64,000 nt of DNA from Clostridia bacterium (GTDB lineage: Bacteria > Bacillota > Clostridia > Christensenellales > Aristaeellaceae), in NCBI GenBank assembly GCA_017431005.1, contig JAFRLY010000059.1:1-64000 (forward strand), given 5' to 3'. The translations under genes and the position numbers were made by a program. Below, piece by piece: positions 61,308 to 64,000 of this stretch (positions within the stretch are counted from its first letter, which is position 1; each line of letters starts with the position of its first letter). The notes beneath the pieces are model-generated. The model saw only the letters and a program-made list of their open reading frames with translations, did not search any database and was not told the origin of the DNA.

Positions 61308-62582
61308 ATGCCTGATCTGTCCAAAGTGACCGGCATGCTTCCGGATCTTGCTGATTATCTGGTCTACGGTGCCATTGCTGTTGTCACCCTGATCGGTGTT
61401 TTTAAATGTCTCCTTCCGCTCTGGAACACCACCGGCGCCCTGCGCAGGGCAATTTCCAGGCTTCAGGCCGATGCGGGAAACACCTCCGGCAGCAAGCCCG
61501 TCTGGCAGGAAGCGCGCTTCGTCGGCAAGCGCCTTCGCGGATCCTGGCTGCGTTTTCTGCAGAATGCGGAGCAGCTGGACCGCCGCGGTCTGCCGACCAA
61601 CGTGGAGGATTATATCAATGATGACACCGTGACCCATGGTCCCGGCAATGCCACGCTGGCTGAGCTGATCCCGAATCTGCTGACTTCCCTGGGTATCCTT
61701 GGTACCTTTATGGGATTGTCCCGCGGCCTCTCTTCCCTGAATTTTGCCGATTCCACCCAGCTGGTTGAAGGCATTCCCGTTCTGCTGGAGGGGATGCGTT
61801 TCGCCTTCGGCACCTCAGTGGCAGGCATCAGCTGCAGCATTGTTTTTAACATGCTGAATCGCATTTCCCAGGGCTCCAGCTACCGGGCCATTGATGACTT
61901 TGTTTCGTCCTTTACACAGCTGGCCATGTCCCGCCCTCTGGACAATGACGTTCAGCTCATCTGTCAGAATCAGGACCGGAACTTCATGCTCCAGGGGATT
62001 AATGACACCCTGGTGGACCGGCTGGCTGAAAATGTGAAGCTTTCCATGACCCAGGCTCTGAACCCGGTTGCCGACAGCATGGATCGCTTCATTCTCGGAA
62101 CCACACGGAATCAGATTGACGGCGTAAACCGGATCGTCGGCCGCTTTCTGGATGAAATGGACCGGAGCCTTGGCAACCAGTTTTCAGCCCTGTCCGGCGC
62201 CATGGATTCCGTCACGCAGAATCAGATTGCCGCTGCCCGTCAGACCGGAGCCGCTCTTTCCGCCGCTGAAGGCATTGTCCGGAACGCCCAGTCCCTGCAG
62301 GATATGACGGGAGGGATACTGAATCAGTTTGACCAGTATCTGGATAAAATCAACGCTCATACAGTCCGGGATGAAGGCTTCGAAAAGCGGACGGCGGAGC
62401 TCATGAACCGTATTCAGCAGGAAAACAGGGAGATGGCTTCCCTGATCGCCTCCCTGAAAGAGGCAATGCAGCTTCTTCAGCAGGACGACGCCGCTCTTCC
62501 GAAGATTCAGGGATTGACAGCCTCCCTTAACGACAACGTCAAAATCATTGCCGATGCTCTTTCGGCCCTAAAGGAGTCCTGA
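61308..62582 (+). CDS. MotA/TolQ/ExbB-type proton channel, ZorA-like
   Basis: 424 residues. Three transmembrane helices are visible: about 15-37, 118-141 and 161-183. The second contains LLTSLGILGTFMGLSRGL, the signature turn of MotA/ExbB channels and notably of ZorA. A cytoplasmic tail of about 240 residues (190-424) is predicted to be helical, with heptad-like, Gln/Leu-rich sequence (TAELMNRIQQENREMASLIASLKEA). This short head plus long helical tail is the ZorA architecture, not that of flagellar MotA. GGAGG is seven bases before the ATG; the next gene starts two bases after the stop. Confidence 0.85.
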   Translation: MPDLSKVTGMLPDLADYLVYGAIAVVTLIGVFKCLLPLWNTTGALRRAISRLQADAGNTSGSKPVWQEARFVGKRLRGSWLRFLQNAEQLDRRGLPTNVEDYINDDTVTHGPGNATLAELIPNLLTSLGILGTFMGLSRGLSSLNFADSTQLVEGIPVLLEGMRFAFGTSVAGISCSIVFNMLNRISQGSSYRAIDDFVSSFTQLAMSRPLDNDVQLICQNQDRNFMLQGINDTLVDRLAENVKLSMTQALNPVADSMDRFILGTTRNQIDGVNRIVGRFLDEMDRSLGNQFSALSGAMDSVTQNQIAAARQTGAALSAAEGIVRNAQSLQDMTGGILNQFDQYLDKINAHTVRDEGFEKRTAELMNRIQQENREMASLIASLKEAMQLLQQDDAALPKIQGLTASLNDNVKIIADALSALKES

Positions 62583-62584
62583 CG

Positions 62585-63562
62585 ATGGCGCGGCAGCGTA
62601 TTCATAACCGAAGGGCGTCCCGCGGCTCCGCGGGAGGAGGCGCCAGCTGGATCAGCTACTCTGATATGATGGCTGCGCTTCTGCTGATCTTTGTGCTGAT
62701 TCTGAGCTACAGCCTGTATCAGTATTTTTCCATGCTCGAAACCAAAACCCGGGAGCTGGATCAGCAGACGGTTCAGCTGAATCTGGCTCAGGATGAGCTG
62801 GCGGAAAAGGAAAAAACACTGATTGTCATTCAGGCGGATCTGGATACGCTTCAGGATACCCTGACCGCCAAGGAAGAAGAGCTGAATGCAGCCAATCTGA
62901 TTCTGATCAGCAAGGAGGACGAGCTGGCGCAGCTGCAGGCTGCCCTGACGGTAAAGCAGGCTGATCTTGACGCCGCGACCCTCAAGCTCGAGGAGCAGCG
63001 TCTCGCCCTTACAAATCAGGCCCGGCGCATTGATGATCTGATCGGTATCCGGACCGTTATGATTCAGGATCTTTCCTCCTCCCTGGCCGCGGCGAACCTG
63101 AAAGCGGCTGTCGATCCCAACAACGGCGATATCATTCTGGACAGCACAGTCTTCTTCGATACTGCGAAATCTGCCATCAAGGAGGAAGGCAAGGCATTGC
63201 TGGACAGCTTTATTCCGGTTTACCTGGATGTTCTGCTGCGGGATGAATATAAGGATTATCTGGGTGAAATCATTATTGAAGGGCATACGGATTCCAGCGG
63301 CTCCTACAATACCAACCTGAAGCTGAGCCAGGACCGGGCGCTGCAGGTCGCCCTCTATTGTCTGGATATGCCTTCCCTGTCCGCCGCTCAGAAAGCCCGT
63401 CTGCAGCAGATCCTGACTGCCAAGGGCCGGAGCTACGCGGATCTTGTTTATGATGAAAACGGCAGGGAGAACGCGGAAGCCTCCCGCCGTGTGGAGTTCA
63501 AATTCAGCCTGAAGGATACGGAAATGATCGAGGAGATGGACCGGATCCTGAACGCCGAATAA
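62585..63562 (+). CDS. MotB/OmpA-type peptidoglycan-binding stator partner, ZorB-like
   Basis: 325 residues. A single N-terminal helix (about 24-45) bears the proton-carrying Asp27 in WISYSDMMAALLLIF. A coiled coil of about 100 residues follows (about 50-150, repeated LxxxxDxL-type units), then an OmpA-like domain (about 175-315: TVFFDTAKSAI, EGHTDSSGSYNTNLKLSQDRA, NAEASRRVEF) that binds peptidoglycan. The coiled-coil spacer is longer than in typical ZorB. It lies two bases after the channel gene with the ribosome binding site in its end; the pair should form a proton-driven stator unit. Confidence 0.85.
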   Translation: MARQRIHNRRASRGSAGGGASWISYSDMMAALLLIFVLILSYSLYQYFSMLETKTRELDQQTVQLNLAQDELAEKEKTLIVIQADLDTLQDTLTAKEEELNAANLILISKEDELAQLQAALTVKQADLDAATLKLEEQRLALTNQARRIDDLIGIRTVMIQDLSSSLAAANLKAAVDPNNGDIILDSTVFFDTAKSAIKEEGKALLDSFIPVYLDVLLRDEYKDYLGEIIIEGHTDSSGSYNTNLKLSQDRALQVALYCLDMPSLSAAQKARLQQILTAKGRSYADLVYDENGRENAEASRRVEFKFSLKDTEMIEEMDRILNAE

Positions 63563-63580
63563 AGGAAGTGTCTGATTGTC

Positions 63581-64000
63581 ATGAAAGCAGCGGCAATTCT
63601 TATGCTGGTCGTATGCCTGGCGGCTTTGTGCGGGGTCGGTTATCTCTACATGTCAGCCAGCATCACCGTATCTCCTGTGGAAACCATTGCCTCCGACGCG
63701 GTTTCGCAGTCTGAGTATTATCAGACGCTTCGGGAGCAGCTGGAAAGCGGCTCCTTTACCGGTACGCTGTTCTCGCAGGCCCGTCCTGACAATCCGGAAA
63801 AGGACGTGTTCTACACATACACGGTTCAGATATCCAACCGTTCCTTCCTTCCTGCTGAAGTTGTCGAACTGCAGATCATGCCGATCACCGGCGATATTCT
63901 TCAGATCGGCGATCCTTCGGAGCACACACTGGTCTCCGGCCATACGATCAGTCTTTCCGCCACCCTGCTGACTGAAAAGCAGCTTCATAACATCCGGGAG
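63581..64000 (+). CDS. Membrane-anchored protein, third gene of the proton-channel operon (cut by window edge)
   Basis: The frame is open from ATG 63581 to the window end (140 codons). Residues about 5-25 are one transmembrane helix or signal anchor (ILMLVVCLAALCGVGYLYMS); the rest appears extracytoplasmic and beta-rich, with ISNRSFLPAEVVELQIMPITG resembling an Ig-like/FixG-type beta sandwich. AAAGGAAG precedes it with longish spacing. Eighteen bases separate it from the OmpA gene, so it is in the same operon. No match to ZorC, ZorD or ZorE was recognised from this part. Function unknown. Confidence 0.7.
   Translation, partial: MKAAAILMLVVCLAALCGVGYLYMSASITVSPVETIASDAVSQSEYYQTLREQLESGSFTGTLFSQARPDNPEKDVFYTYTVQISNRSFLPAEVVELQIMPITGDILQIGDPSEHTLVSGHTISLSATLLTEKQLHNIRE

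Overview
The window looks like a chromosomal segment of a low-pathogenicity-style anaerobic Firmicute (class Clostridia, moderately high GC), probably a gut or rumen lineage. This rests on gene order and families: asp23-amaP-DUF2273-nusB, xseA-xseB-ispA, a cggR-led glycolytic operon, pyrR next to a uracil permease, DUF951, DUF1292, YlmH, ThiI paired with its own cysteine desulfurase, and a tetrahydrofolate riboswitch in front of an ECF folate S component. There are no flagellar, rRNA, tRNA or CRISPR loci. The species call is inference; the class call is fairly secure.

Layout. (1) 1-3,160 is the accessory edge: the start of an antitoxin-like gene with a palindromic operator, then two decayed C-terminal pieces of large serine recombinases in direct orientation that bracket a membrane-bound MerR regulator and a YhfC-type intramembrane protease. 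(2) 3,300-21,400 is a region of small accessory genes: an L,D-transpeptidase, a giant extracytoplasmic-propeller/SpoIIE phosphatase sensor divergent from an iron-type solute-binding protein behind an iterated-repeat leader, a PadR/DUF2812 pair, GNAT, Nudix, HIT, TfoX and YaiI proteins, an ECF sigma/anti-sigma pair and a secreted phosphoesterase. (3) 21,450-24,660 is sulfur/Fe-S: cysK, iscU, iscS and a divergent IscR-like Rrf2 regulator sharing an operator-like inverted element. (4) 24,700-29,650 has a thioesterase, a CE1-like esterase and cggR-pgk-tpiA with a recognisable CggR operator but no gap gene. (5) 29,660-42,480 is a long leftward housekeeping block: hisS, aspS, asp23-amaP-DUF2273-nusB, a TsaD paralogue, folD, xseA, xseB, ispA, DUF6106, a second cysteine desulfurase and thiI. 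(6) 42,600-49,030 runs rightward: uraA-pyrR behind an attenuator-like leader, rpsO, pnp behind a long leader hairpin, ruvX, DUF1292, ylmH. (7) 49,040-61,230 is mixed: a PIG-V-like mannosyltransferase, an SGNH esterase fused to TPRs, an EF-G2-type GTPase, murI, DUF951, a secreted protein, nth, the folate S component with its riboswitch, asd and a sirtuin. (8) 61,250-64,000 starts a three-gene operon of a MotA/ExbB-like proton channel with a long cytoplasmic tail, a MotB/OmpA-like partner and a third membrane-anchored protein cut by the window edge; this resembles the ZorAB motor of Zorya anti-phage systems and is the best candidate for an undescribed system.

Regulation is unusually legible here: near-consensus sigma-A promoters with 17-bp spacers, a 19-bp MerR-type promoter, an ECF autoregulatory promoter, PadR, CggR and Rrf2 operators, and many bidirectional terminators between converging genes. 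All coordinates and motifs were read by eye; no database search or folding program was run.
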